This document shows positions 6,851-14,439 of a stretch of 32,979 nt of DNA, piece by piece; position 1 is the stretch's first letter; each line of letters starts with the position of its first letter. Position numbers and translations under genes: made by a program. The notes under the pieces are model-generated. The model did not search any database, was not told the DNA's origin, and worked only from the letters and a program-made list of their open reading frames with translations. The DNA comes from Streptomyces sp. TRM68367 (GTDB lineage: Bacteria > Actinomycetota > Actinomycetes > Streptomycetales > Streptomycetaceae): assembly GCF_014495685.1 (NCBI RefSeq), contig NZ_JACTVI010000090.1:1-32979 (forward strand), given 5' to 3'.

Positions 6851-8005
6851 ATGAAGCTGGTTGTGCAGGTGAAGCTGCTGCCGACGCCCGAGCAGGCGTC
6901 GGCCCTGGAGGCGACCCTGCGTGCCTGCAACCGGGCCGCCAGCTACGCCTCGCAGGTTGCCTTCGCCAAGGACCTCAAGGACCGCAACGGTCTGCAGAAG
7001 GAGGTCTACACGGACCTCAAAGCAACCTTCGGGCTGTCCGCCCAGCCGGTGGTGCGGGCGGTGAAGAAGGTCGTCGACGCCTACGCGACCCTGAAAGCCA
7101 ACCTGCAGGCGGGGAGTCTCGGCCCGCCCACCTCCAAGCGGTACCGCAGGGCAGTCAGTACGCCGATCGTCTTCCGGCCGGAGGCGGCCCAGCCGTTCGA
7201 CGACCGCTGTCTGTCCTGGCAGTACGACGCGCGCACCGTCTCCATCTGGACCGTGGACGGGCGGATGAAGGGTATCCGGTTCGCCTGTTCACCCGACCAG
7301 CTCAAGACCCTCGTGACCTGCCGCAAGGGCGAGAGTGACCTCGTCCGGCGGGGCGGGAAGTGGTTTCTGGTCGCCACCTGTGAGATCCCCAATCCGCAGG
7401 TGTATGAGCCGGTCGACTGGATCGGCGTGGACCGGGGCATCGTCAACCTGGCCACCACCTCCGACGCCACCAACTACCAAGGCCGCCGCCTGGGACGCTA
7501 CCGGCGCTGGCAGGCCCGTAAACGCACCGAACTCCAGCAGAAGCAGACCCGCTCGGCCACCCGCCGCCTCGCCCGCCGCGCACAGAAGGAGCAGCGCCAT
7601 GCCACCCACGTAAACCACCGGATCAGCAAGGAGATCGTGTCCGTCGCCCAACGCACCGGTCGCGGGATCGCCGTCGAGGAACTCGGCGGAATCCGGGACC
7701 GGGTACGGCTACGCCGCGACCAGCGGGGCACCCTCTCCTCCTGGCCCTTCCACCAGCTCGGACAGCACCTCGCTTACAAAGCCCGTAAGGCCGGGGTGCC
7801 GTTTGTGGAGGTGGACGCGCACCATACCTCGCAGCGCTGCCCGCGCTGCGGGCACACCGGACGGGCCAACCGGCCCACCCGGGACCAGTTTTGCTGTCGT
7901 CGGTGCGGGCTCGCTGGCCCGGCCGACGTCGTCGCCGGGGTCAACGTGCGCGATCGCGCACGCTCGGCGTGGGTGTTTGTCACCACACCCGCACTTTCCC
8001 CCTGA
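6851..8005 (+). CDS. tnpB: TnpB-family RNA-guided endonuclease (IS200/IS605 or IS607 group), no TnpA partner
   Basis: 384 residues from ATG 6851, where the conserved beginning MKLVVQVKLLPTPEQ lies. N-terminal wedge/REC-like region to about residue 185; then the RuvC-like nuclease: Asp194 in GVDRGIVNLA, Glu276/277 in GIAVEELGGI, a Cys4 zinc ribbon (Cys330, Cys333, Cys348 or 349, Cys352) and Asp359 in GPADVVAGVNV. The spacing matches the known triad of ISDra2 TnpB (191/278/361). TnpB is guided by an omega-RNA from the element's right end to cut DNA next to a short motif, favouring element retention. The usual DxNAA after the last Asp is changed to DVVAG. No TnpA recombinase is nearby, so the element is not autonomous or is a domesticated remnant. 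Confidence 0.9.
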   Translation: MKLVVQVKLLPTPEQASALEATLRACNRAASYASQVAFAKDLKDRNGLQKEVYTDLKATFGLSAQPVVRAVKKVVDAYATLKANLQAGSLGPPTSKRYRRAVSTPIVFRPEAAQPFDDRCLSWQYDARTVSIWTVDGRMKGIRFACSPDQLKTLVTCRKGESDLVRRGGKWFLVATCEIPNPQVYEPVDWIGVDRGIVNLATTSDATNYQGRRLGRYRRWQARKRTELQQKQTRSATRRLARRAQKEQRHATHVNHRISKEIVSVAQRTGRGIAVEELGGIRDRVRLRRDQRGTLSSWPFHQLGQHLAYKARKAGVPFVEVDAHHTSQRCPRCGHTGRANRPTRDQFCCRRCGLAGPADVVAGVNVRDRARSAWVFVTTPALSP

Positions 8006-8075
8006 ACCGAAGGGGCTGGGTGGATGCGACCCGTGACCGTCCTGTCGTAGGGGGCAGTCGGGAGCGCGACGAGGT

Positions 8076-8116
8076 GTGAACGACCGAGTGCACAAGCTCG
8101 GCCGTTCACGGCCGAG
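8076..8116 (+). other. Overlapping stem-loops downstream of tnpB: candidate element right end / omega-RNA 3' part
   Basis: Arm 8076-8088 (GTGAACGACCGAG) pairs with 8097-8109 (CTCGGCCGTTCAC) at 12 of 13 positions around an 8-base loop. The same 8097-8104 segment can instead pair perfectly with 8109-8116 (CTCGGCCG-TTCA-CGGCCGAG). Two mutually exclusive hairpins 70 bases after the tnpB stop are what one expects at an IS200/IS605-type right end, where the omega-RNA scaffold is encoded. They could also be a plain terminator. The exact element end is not defined. Confidence 0.4.
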
Positions 8117-8516
8117 AAGGTGACTCCTGCGAGTGAAGGGCGGCGCACAGCAGGCGGGTGTGGACGAGACGGTCGGGGGCCGTGGGGCGGTAGCGCCAAC
8201 TCAAGGGCCAGGTCAGGCCGTTGAGAGCGGGTACCGGGATGTACGAGACGAGCCCCGGGCCTGCGGTGAAGCGGGTGACGCCGTCGGGCCATGCGCGGTG
8301 GGACGTACTGCCGACGGGCACGAGGAAGTAGACGGCCCGCCGCCCGTTCGCCTCCTCGACCACCGGCCCCGGATCACCACCGGTCAGCCGCGCGAGCCGG
8401 TCCGCGAGGGCACGGCCCTCGTCGCCGTCCACGCGGATGGCGTCGAACTGGACGCCTGCCTTGCGGAGTTGGATGCCGGTGGCTGGGATCCAACTTTGGT
8501 CACATTTCGTGTTCAT
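8106..8516 (-). CDS. Conserved Streptomyces protein of unknown function, partner of the XRE/DUF397 pair
   Basis: 136 residues from ATG 8516, divergent from the XRE regulator. The body (AGVQFDAIRVDGDEGRALAD, GGDPGPVVEE, RRAVYFLVPVGST, GPGLVSYIPVP, LVHTRLLCAAL) matches, from memory, an unnamed family found next to XRE-DUF5753/DUF397 pairs in Streptomyces. It looks like a small alpha/beta protein without signal or membrane segment. No clear ribosome site precedes ATG 8516. The last residues (SQESPSRP) and the stop lie inside the hairpin DNA of the TnpB element, so the natural C terminus may have been altered by its insertion. Confidence 0.65.
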   Translation of the reverse strand: MNTKCDQSWIPATGIQLRKAGVQFDAIRVDGDEGRALADRLARLTGGDPGPVVEEANGRRAVYFLVPVGSTSHRAWPDGVTRFTAGPGLVSYIPVPALNGLTWPLSWRYRPTAPDRLVHTRLLCAALHSQESPSRP

Positions 8517-8641
8517 GGGGACAGTTTGTGCAGGCGGGGCTAGCGTGATCCATGACTCTACGTCGTTGGTCGAGCACGGTCGGATGCCAGCGGCTGCGAG
8601 TTGTGACCGGTTGAGTTCGGTTGAGTTCGAGGGTGACCGCA

Positions 8642-9478
8642 ATGGCGCGGACGGAGAACAAGACGGAGGCGGGCGGTACGGCGCATCTGGTCGCCGCCCT
8701 GGCGAGGGCACTGCGGGAGCAACAGCAGATCTCGCAGGAGCAGTTGGGCAAGAAGATCGGGTACACGGCGTCGGCGGTCAGCGCGATGGAGACGTGTGCG
8801 CAGCCGGCGAGTGATCAGATGCTGGTGAAGTTGGAGGAGGTGCTTGGGGGTGGGTTGGGGGTGTTCGAGAAGGCGCGCACGCTCATTCGGTTGGACAAGT
8901 ACCCCGCGCAGTTCAAGAACTACGTGCCGCTGGAGCAGGAGGCGCTGACGCTGTCCACGTACGTGACCTTCGTGGTCCATGGTCTGTTCCAGACCGAGGA
9001 CTACGCCCGTGCGCTGATCGGCGGAGGTTATCCGCCGGAAAAAGACGAGCGCGTGGAAGAGCTGGTGGAAGGGCGGTTGGCCCGGCGGGCGCTCTTCGAC
9101 CGGGACCCGACAGCCTTGATCGAGCTGATCATTGAGGAGTCGGCGTTGCGTCGCACCATCGGCAACCATGAGGTCATGCGCGGGCAACTGCTGCACCTCG
9201 CCGAGTGCGCCAAGCGGCGCAACGTCACCCTCCAGGTGCTGCCGATGGAGTGCGGTGCCGACGGCGAGCACTTCGGTGCCACCGGCGATATGACGCTCCT
9301 GGAGACTCCCGAGCACGAACACGTCGTCTACCTGGAACCCCAGAACGAGAGCATCCTGGTACGCGACCTCACAAAGGTGACGACATATTCCCAACGCTAT
9401 GCGAAGATCCGTTCACAGGCCCTGGGCCCTCGTGAATCGCTGGGCCTCGTCGAGCGGTTGGCAGGAGACCTCCAGTGA
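8642..9478 (+). CDS. XRE-family regulator with helix-turn-helix and DUF5753 domains
   Basis: 278 residues; ATG 8642 was chosen for the GAGGGT ribosome site just upstream. The helix-turn-helix spans about residues 15-70 (LVAALARALREQQQISQEQL then YTASAVSAMETC), and the DUF5753 domain about 95-270 (YVPLEQEALTLSTYVTFVVH, LFQTEDYARAL, GRLARRALF). The stop overlaps the GTG of the DUF397 gene. In Streptomyces such pairs (WhiJ-like; the SCO4441/SCO4442 pair studied as toxin-antitoxin-like) regulate development and antibiotic production, with the XRE protein controlling the action of the small partner. A direct repeat GGTTGAGTTC lies in tandem just upstream, a possible operator. Confidence 0.9.
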   Translation: MARTENKTEAGGTAHLVAALARALREQQQISQEQLGKKIGYTASAVSAMETCAQPASDQMLVKLEEVLGGGLGVFEKARTLIRLDKYPAQFKNYVPLEQEALTLSTYVTFVVHGLFQTEDYARALIGGGYPPEKDERVEELVEGRLARRALFDRDPTALIELIIEESALRRTIGNHEVMRGQLLHLAECAKRRNVTLQVLPMECGADGEHFGATGDMTLLETPEHEHVVYLEPQNESILVRDLTKVTTYSQRYAKIRSQALGPRESLGLVERLAGDLQ

Positions 9479-9714
9479 CCAGCACCCTGCGATGGTTCAA
9501 GTCCAGCTACAGCAGCAGCACCGGCGGCGAGTGCCTCGAAGTCGCCTACATATGGCGCAAGTCGTCGTACAGCAGCGACAGTGGTGGCGAGTGTGTCGAA
9601 GTCGCCCCCTGCCCCCACGCCATCCACATACGCGACTCCAAGAACAAGCAGGGCCCCAGCCTCGCCGTGTCCCCCAGGGTCTGGGCCGGTTTCCTCACCC
9701 ACGTGACCAAGTGA
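9475..9714 (+). CDS. DUF397 protein with duplicated core motif
   Basis: 79 residues from GTG 9475, overlapping the XRE stop (GTGA) and so translationally coupled. The DUF397 core motif occurs twice: WFKSSYSSSTGGECLEVA near residue 7 and WRKSSYSSDSGGECVEVA near residue 27; the usual C-terminal part follows once (IRDSKNKQGPSLAVSPRVW). Single-motif proteins are about 60-65 residues, so this one has gained about 20 residues by tandem duplication. By family it acts with its XRE partner. Confidence 0.88.
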   Translation: MTSTLRWFKSSYSSSTGGECLEVAYIWRKSSYSSDSGGECVEVAPCPHAIHIRDSKNKQGPSLAVSPRVWAGFLTHVTK

Positions 9715-9746
9715 CCGTCGGGGCCGCCCGCTTCTTGATCAGTGTC

Positions 9747-9853
9747 GTGCTTCCGCGGCCTGCGTCAAGGGCGCTGCACTCCGCTGCGCTGCGTTCCGCG
9801 TCGCCTTCGGCGATCGGCCTGCGGCCGACCCTTGACTCAGTCCGTGGAAGCAC
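9747..9853. repeat. 107-bp imperfect palindrome (long hairpin, REP-like)
   Basis: The arms 9747-9772 and 9827-9853 are reverse complements except for about three positions and one extra base. They share GTGCTTCC, then CTG and GTCAAGGG blocks. The 54-base centre contains nested hairpins (TCGCC-TTC-GGCGA; GGCC-TGC-GGCC). It follows the DUF397 stop by 33 bases and may end that transcript, but the size and perfection suggest a mobile or dispersed palindrome. The remaining spacer to the LacI stop (9854-10024) shows nothing else recognisable. Confidence 0.6.
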
Positions 9854-10024
9854 GGGTTGGAAGCGAGCGGGCGGCCCGGAAAGGCGGTGGCCCTGCGGTG
9901 TTTGCGGTGTGGGGTGGGCTGGGTTGCGGCCGGGGTTGGCGGGCGCGGTCGCGGGTCGCATGCACGCCGGGCCCGCTTAGCGGCTTTCGGTGGGTGGGGA
10001 TGGTCCGGGGGCGGCGTCTCCGGG

Positions 10025-11053
10025 TCACGTGGACTCCCGTACCACCAGGCGGCACGGCACCGTGTGTACTCCGGGTGTCGTGTCCGAGTCGATGGCCTCC
10101 AGGAGGCGCAGCGCGGCTATGCGGCCTATCTCCGCGAGGTTCATGTCGATCGTGGTGAGGGGCGGGCGCGAGGCCAGCGCCATGGTGTCCCAGTTGTCGT
10201 AGCCGACGACCGCGATGTCGCCGGGGACGTTCACGCCGCGTTCGCGCAGGGCGTCCGCCACGCCGCGGGCTATCTGGTCGTTGCCGCAGAAGAACGCGTC
10301 CGTGTCGGGGGCCGTCCGCAGCACCGCGTCGGCGGCGCGGCGGCCCCACGCCTCGCTCCACTCGCCGAAGTGGATCCGGCCGGTGGACAGGCCGAGCGAC
10401 GCCGCCTCCAGGTGTGCCATCGCGTGACGGGCGCGGTAGCGGGCCGCCGCGTGGTGTTCCGGCCCCGTGACGTGGGCGATCCGGGTGCGGCCGCCGGCCA
10501 GCAGGTGCTCCACCGCCAGCTCCGCCCCGCCCTGGTCGTCGGAGACCACCGACGTGTCCGCCGGGTCCGTGGACGGCGAGAGCGCGTAGACGACCGGGAC
10601 CGACTCCAGGCCCGTGATGCGCGTCAGCGGCTCGCGCGGGTCCGTGCGGCGGCCGGTGACGATCATGCCGTCCACCCGGCGGTCCAACAGGTTGCGCAGA
10701 TGGTGCTGCTCCCGGATCGCGTCGCCGCGGGTGTCGCAGAGGAGGACCGAGATCTTGCCGGCGCCGAGCGCGTCCTCGGCGCCGAGGAGGACCGGCGTGC
10801 TGAAGCGGCCGATGCCGTCCGTCGTCACCAGGCCGACCGTCCAGCTCCGCCCGGTGTGCAGGCTCTGGGCGTGCTGGTTGGGGCGGAAGCCGAGTTCCGC
10901 CACGGCGTCCAGGATCCGCTGCCGGGTCTCCGGCCGCATCCGGCCGGCGCCGTTCAGCGCCTTCGACGCCGTGCCCACGCTGACACCCGCCAGCGCGGCG
11001 ACGTCGGCGAGCCGGGCCCGGCCGGCGGGGGGAGAGCCTGGAGCAGAGGACAC
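10025..11053 (-). CDS. LacI-family transcriptional regulator of the arabinoside locus
   Basis: 342 residues from GTG 11053, chosen because AAAGG lies 7 bases upstream and the helix-turn-helix starts soon after. The DNA-binding head is at about residues 14-68 (ARLADVAALAGVSVGTASKA, hinge helix near QHAQSLHTGRS). The periplasmic-binding-protein-like core follows (VGLVTTDGIGRF, HVTGPEHHAAA, FFCGNDQIARGVADAL, VVGYDNWDTMALASRPPLTT). It is divergent from the GH127-transporter operon, so it most likely represses that operon until an arabinose-containing inducer binds. Sugar specificity is inferred only from the neighbours. Confidence 0.92.
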   Translation of the reverse strand: MSSAPGSPPAGRARLADVAALAGVSVGTASKALNGAGRMRPETRQRILDAVAELGFRPNQHAQSLHTGRSWTVGLVTTDGIGRFSTPVLLGAEDALGAGKISVLLCDTRGDAIREQHHLRNLLDRRVDGMIVTGRRTDPREPLTRITGLESVPVVYALSPSTDPADTSVVSDDQGGAELAVEHLLAGGRTRIAHVTGPEHHAAARYRARHAMAHLEAASLGLSTGRIHFGEWSEAWGRRAADAVLRTAPDTDAFFCGNDQIARGVADALRERGVNVPGDIAVVGYDNWDTMALASRPPLTTIDMNLAEIGRIAALRLLEAIDSDTTPGVHTVPCRLVVREST

Positions 11054-11156
11054 GGGCAAACCTTTTCCTAGATGACGTCGACGGTTCCACATCGTGGCAG
11101 CAGGCGGCGTCAAGTTCCAGCCTGCGAGCAGCAAGGAAAAAATACTGCCGCACCTA

Positions 11157-11186
11157 TTGACCGACTTGCCCTGTCACCCCTCTACT
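11157..11186 (+). promoter_or_regulatory. Candidate promoter of the GH127-transporter operon
   Basis: -35 TTGACC (11157-11162) and -10 TCTACT (11181-11186) are 18 bases apart, about 50 bases before ATG 11238. Just downstream, GAAAACGGTTGCC (from 11197) resembles a partly symmetrical LacI-type half operator around CG. The promoter is moderately convincing; the operator is a guess. Confidence 0.4.
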
Positions 11187-11237
11187 TTCACGACGAGAAA
11201 ACGGTTGCCCAAATCGACATCCAGCCCCCGGAGAGCC

Positions 11238-13154
11238 ATGCCGTCCCGCACCCCCGTCGCCCCGCACACGCCGGGCCCCGTCCGCCTCGGACCGGACGCC
11301 CGCGCCGCGCTGCGTCCCGCCACCGCCGGCATCGGCCCGGGCTTCTGGCACAGCCGCCGCGAGGCCAACGCGCGCACCTCCATCCCGCAGGGCCCCGAAC
11401 TCCTCGAATCCGCGGGCAATCTGCACAACCTGCGGCTCGCCGCGGGCACCGTCGAGGGCGAGTTCAAGGGCGCGTACCCCTTCGTGGACACCGACGTCTA
11501 CAAGTGGCTGGAGGCCGCCTCCTGGCAGCTCGCCCAGCAGGACGACGAGCCTCTGTTCTCCCACGTCGACCGCATCATCGGTCTCGTCGCCGGCGCCCAG
11601 CAGCCCAACGGCTACCTCAACACCTGGTTCCAGCTCAAGGAGAACGGCGGGCGCTACGAGGACCTGCGCTGGGGGCACGAGCTGTACTGCGCGGGGCATC
11701 TGATCCAGTCCGCCGTCGCCCACCACCGGGCCACCGGCCGCGCCGAACTCCTCGACGTGGCCGTGAAGTTCGCCGATCACATCGACACCGTCTTCGGACC
11801 GCCCGGGAGCGGAAAGCCCGTCGACGGCATCGACGGCCACCCCGAGGTCGAGACCGCCCTGGTCGAGCTGTACCGGGAGACCGGCGAGCGCCGCTATCTC
11901 GACCTCGCCGGGTACTTCGTCGACCGGCACGGGCACGGACTCCTCGGCAACGAGGCCTACTGCCAGGACCGCGTCCCGGTGCGCGAGGCCGAGAACGTCG
12001 AGGGGCACGCCGTACGGCAGCTGTACCTGCTGGCCGCCGCGGCCGATCTCGCCACCGAGACCGGGGACGCCGGACTGCGTACCGCCGCCGAGCGGTTGTG
12101 GCACGCCATGACCACCACCAAGACCCACGTCACCGGCGGGCTCGGCGCCCACCACGACTGGGAGGACTTCGGGGACCCGTACGAGCTGCCCAACGAGCGC
12201 GCCTACTGCGAGACCTGCGCCGCCATCGCCTCAGTCCAGTGGAGCTGGCGCATGGCCCTGCTCACCGGCGAGGCCCGCTACTCCGACCTGATCGAACGCA
12301 CCCTGTTCAACGGTTTCCTGGCCGGTGTGTCGCTGGACGGCGAGCGCTGGCTGTACGTCAACCCGCTCCAGGTCCGCGACGGCCACACCGACCCCGGCGG
12401 CGACCAGTCGGCGCGCCGCACCCGCTGGTTCCGCTGCGCCTGCTGCCCGCCCAACGTCATGCGGCTGCTCGCCTCGCTGGAGCACTACCTGGCCAGCAGC
12501 GACGACGGCGGCCTGCAGATCCACCAGTACGTCGGCGGCACCTACACCGCCGAGGGCATCTCCGTCCGCGCCGAGACCGACTACCCCTGGCACGGCACCA
12601 TCACCCTCACCGTCGAGGACACCCCGGCCGACCGCCCCTGGACGCTCTCCCTGCGCATCCCCCAGTGGTGCCGGGAGTTCCGGGCCAGGTGCGGGGACGA
12701 GACGTACGAGGGCCCCGTGACCGACGGCTGGCTGCGGCTGGAGCGGACCTGGGCGCCCGGTGACCAGGTCGTCCTCGAACTCCCCCTGGAGCCGCGGCTG
12801 ACCGCCGCCGATCCCCGGGTGGACGCCGTACGCGGCTGCGTGGCGATCGAGCGCGGGCCGCTCGTGTACTGCCTGGAGCAGGTCGACCACCCCGGCGGCG
12901 GCCTGGACGACATCGTCCTCGACACCACCCGCCCGCTCGCCGTCAAGCACCGCCCGGACCTGCTGGGCGGGGTCACCACCGTGGTCGCCGCCGGCCGACG
13001 GCGCCGTATCCCCGACGCGGGCTGGTGGCCGTACACCTGCGCGGACGACTCCGCTCAGCAAGGCGGCGAACCCGTAGAGCTGACCGCGATCCCCTACTAC
13101 GCCTGGGCCAACCGCGAGGACGGCAGCATGCGCGTCTGGCTGCCCACCTCCTGA
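11238..13154 (+). CDS. GH127 beta-L-arabinofuranosidase
   Basis: 638 residues, no signal peptide, so probably cytoplasmic. The family is clear from its zinc/nucleophile residues: Glu325 and Cys327 in YCETCA, then Cys402 and Cys403 in RCACCPPN. These match Glu338, Cys340, Cys417 and Cys418 of Bifidobacterium HypBA1, where Cys417 is the nucleophile held by zinc; Glu309 in DWEDFG corresponds to the acid/base Glu322. An (alpha/alpha)6 barrel is followed by C-terminal beta domains (VRAETDYPWHGTITLTVEDT; LVYCLEQVD). The family removes terminal beta-L-arabinofuranose from hydroxyproline-linked or glycan oligosaccharides of plants. First gene of the sugar operon; GGAG lies close before ATG 11238. Confidence 0.9.
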   Translation: MPSRTPVAPHTPGPVRLGPDARAALRPATAGIGPGFWHSRREANARTSIPQGPELLESAGNLHNLRLAAGTVEGEFKGAYPFVDTDVYKWLEAASWQLAQQDDEPLFSHVDRIIGLVAGAQQPNGYLNTWFQLKENGGRYEDLRWGHELYCAGHLIQSAVAHHRATGRAELLDVAVKFADHIDTVFGPPGSGKPVDGIDGHPEVETALVELYRETGERRYLDLAGYFVDRHGHGLLGNEAYCQDRVPVREAENVEGHAVRQLYLLAAAADLATETGDAGLRTAAERLWHAMTTTKTHVTGGLGAHHDWEDFGDPYELPNERAYCETCAAIASVQWSWRMALLTGEARYSDLIERTLFNGFLAGVSLDGERWLYVNPLQVRDGHTDPGGDQSARRTRWFRCACCPPNVMRLLASLEHYLASSDDGGLQIHQYVGGTYTAEGISVRAETDYPWHGTITLTVEDTPADRPWTLSLRIPQWCREFRARCGDETYEGPVTDGWLRLERTWAPGDQVVLELPLEPRLTAADPRVDAVRGCVAIERGPLVYCLEQVDHPGGGLDDIVLDTTRPLAVKHRPDLLGGVTTVVAAGRRRRIPDAGWWPYTCADDSAQQGGEPVELTAIPYYAWANREDGSMRVWLPTS

Positions 13155-13188
13155 AGACTCCCCCGTTCTACGACAACGAGGTCACCCC

Positions 13189-14430
13189 GTGATACCCACC
13201 CGCCGCACACTCGTCGCCGCCCTCGCCGCCGCCGGCACACTCGCCTCCCTCACCGCCTGCTCAGGCGGCTCCTCCGGAACCTCCGCCGACAAGCCCGAGG
13301 GCACGTACACCTTCTGGGACCCGTACCCCCAGTTCGACAACTCCTCGCCGTGGGGCAAGCGCGTCACCGCGTGCGGAAAGGAGGCCGGGGTCACGGTCAA
13401 GCGGACCGGGTACGACACCACGGACCTGGGCAACAAGGCGCTGCTGGCCGCCCAGCAGGGCAACGCGCCGGACGTGATGCTGGTCGACAACCCGGTCGTC
13501 TCCACCCTCGTGGAGGCGGGGATCCTCAACAAGACCAGCGACCTCGGTCTCGACACCAAGTCGATCCAGAAGAACATCATCGGCGCGGGCACCATCGACG
13601 GCCACGCGTACGGCGTCCCTATCGGGGCCAACACCCTCGCCCTCTACTACAACAAGAAGGTGCTGTCCGCGGCGGGCGTCGACCCGGCCTCTGTCAAGGA
13701 CTGGAAGTCCCTCACCGCGGCCCTGGAGAAGGTCAAGGCGGCCGGGAAGAAGGGCATCACCTTCTCCGCGATCAACACGGAGGAGGGCAGCTTCCAGTTC
13801 CTGCCGTGGTTCTGGGGCGCGGGCGGCGACCTGAAGAAGCTCAACTCCGACAAGGGCGTGGCCGCGCTGGCGCTGTGGAAGCAGTGGGTCGACGCGGGGC
13901 TCGCGCCCAAGAGCGTCCTGCAGAACACGCAGACCACCAGCTGGCAGGAGTTCGCCACCGGGGAGTACGCGTTCGGCGAGAACGGCACCTGGCAGCTGGG
14001 CAACGCGGAGAAGGCCGGCTTCGACTACGGCATCATCAACATCCCCGCGCAGAACGGTGGTTCGGCGCCGGTGCCGACGGGCGGCGAGTTCGCCACCGTG
14101 CCCGTGCAGCAGGACACCGGCCGCTACGACGTCAGCAAGAAGATCGTCACCTGTCTGACCAGCGACAAGAACCTGCTGGCCACGGACACGACGCTGATGT
14201 ACGTGGCGCCGACGGCCTCGGCACAGGCCGAGCAGGTGAAGCAGAACCCCGCGCTGAAGCCGTGGGTGGACGCGGTCGCCGCGGCCCGTGGCCGCACCAG
14301 CGGCGGGCTCGGCAGCAAGTACCCCACCATCTCCCAGCCGATGTGGACGGCCGTCCAGTCCGCCCTCTCCGGCAGCAAGAGCCCGCAGGCCGCGATGGAC
14401 ACGGCCCAGTCGAGCGCGGAGAAGGGCTAG
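13189..14430 (+). CDS. ABC-transporter sugar-binding lipoprotein
   Basis: 413 residues from GTG 13189 with GAGG upstream. A lipoprotein signal peptide ends in the lipobox LTAC (Cys24 or so), after MIPTRRTLVAALAAAGTLAS. The body is a cluster-B type sugar-binding protein: GTYTFWDPYPQFDNSS, DVMLVDNPVV, YGVPIGANTLALYYNKKVL, PWFWGAGGDL and GEYAFGENGTWQLGN. It would capture an oligosaccharide at the outer membrane face of the cell and pass it to the two permeases encoded next. Spacing to the GH127 stop is 34 bases, consistent with one operon. Confidence 0.92.
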   Translation: MIPTRRTLVAALAAAGTLASLTACSGGSSGTSADKPEGTYTFWDPYPQFDNSSPWGKRVTACGKEAGVTVKRTGYDTTDLGNKALLAAQQGNAPDVMLVDNPVVSTLVEAGILNKTSDLGLDTKSIQKNIIGAGTIDGHAYGVPIGANTLALYYNKKVLSAAGVDPASVKDWKSLTAALEKVKAAGKKGITFSAINTEEGSFQFLPWFWGAGGDLKKLNSDKGVAALALWKQWVDAGLAPKSVLQNTQTTSWQEFATGEYAFGENGTWQLGNAEKAGFDYGIINIPAQNGGSAPVPTGGEFATVPVQQDTGRYDVSKKIVTCLTSDKNLLATDTTLMYVAPTASAQAEQVKQNPALKPWVDAVAAARGRTSGGLGSKYPTISQPMWTAVQSALSGSKSPQAAMDTAQSSAEKG

Positions 14431-14439
14431 GAATCCGAC

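Noticed and set aside
9475..9620. CRISPR-like repeats in the DUF397 gene (repeated AGCTACAGCAGC/GTACAGCAGCGAC blocks).
   Set aside because: The repeat is a coding duplication of the DUF397 motif, with only two units and no spacers.
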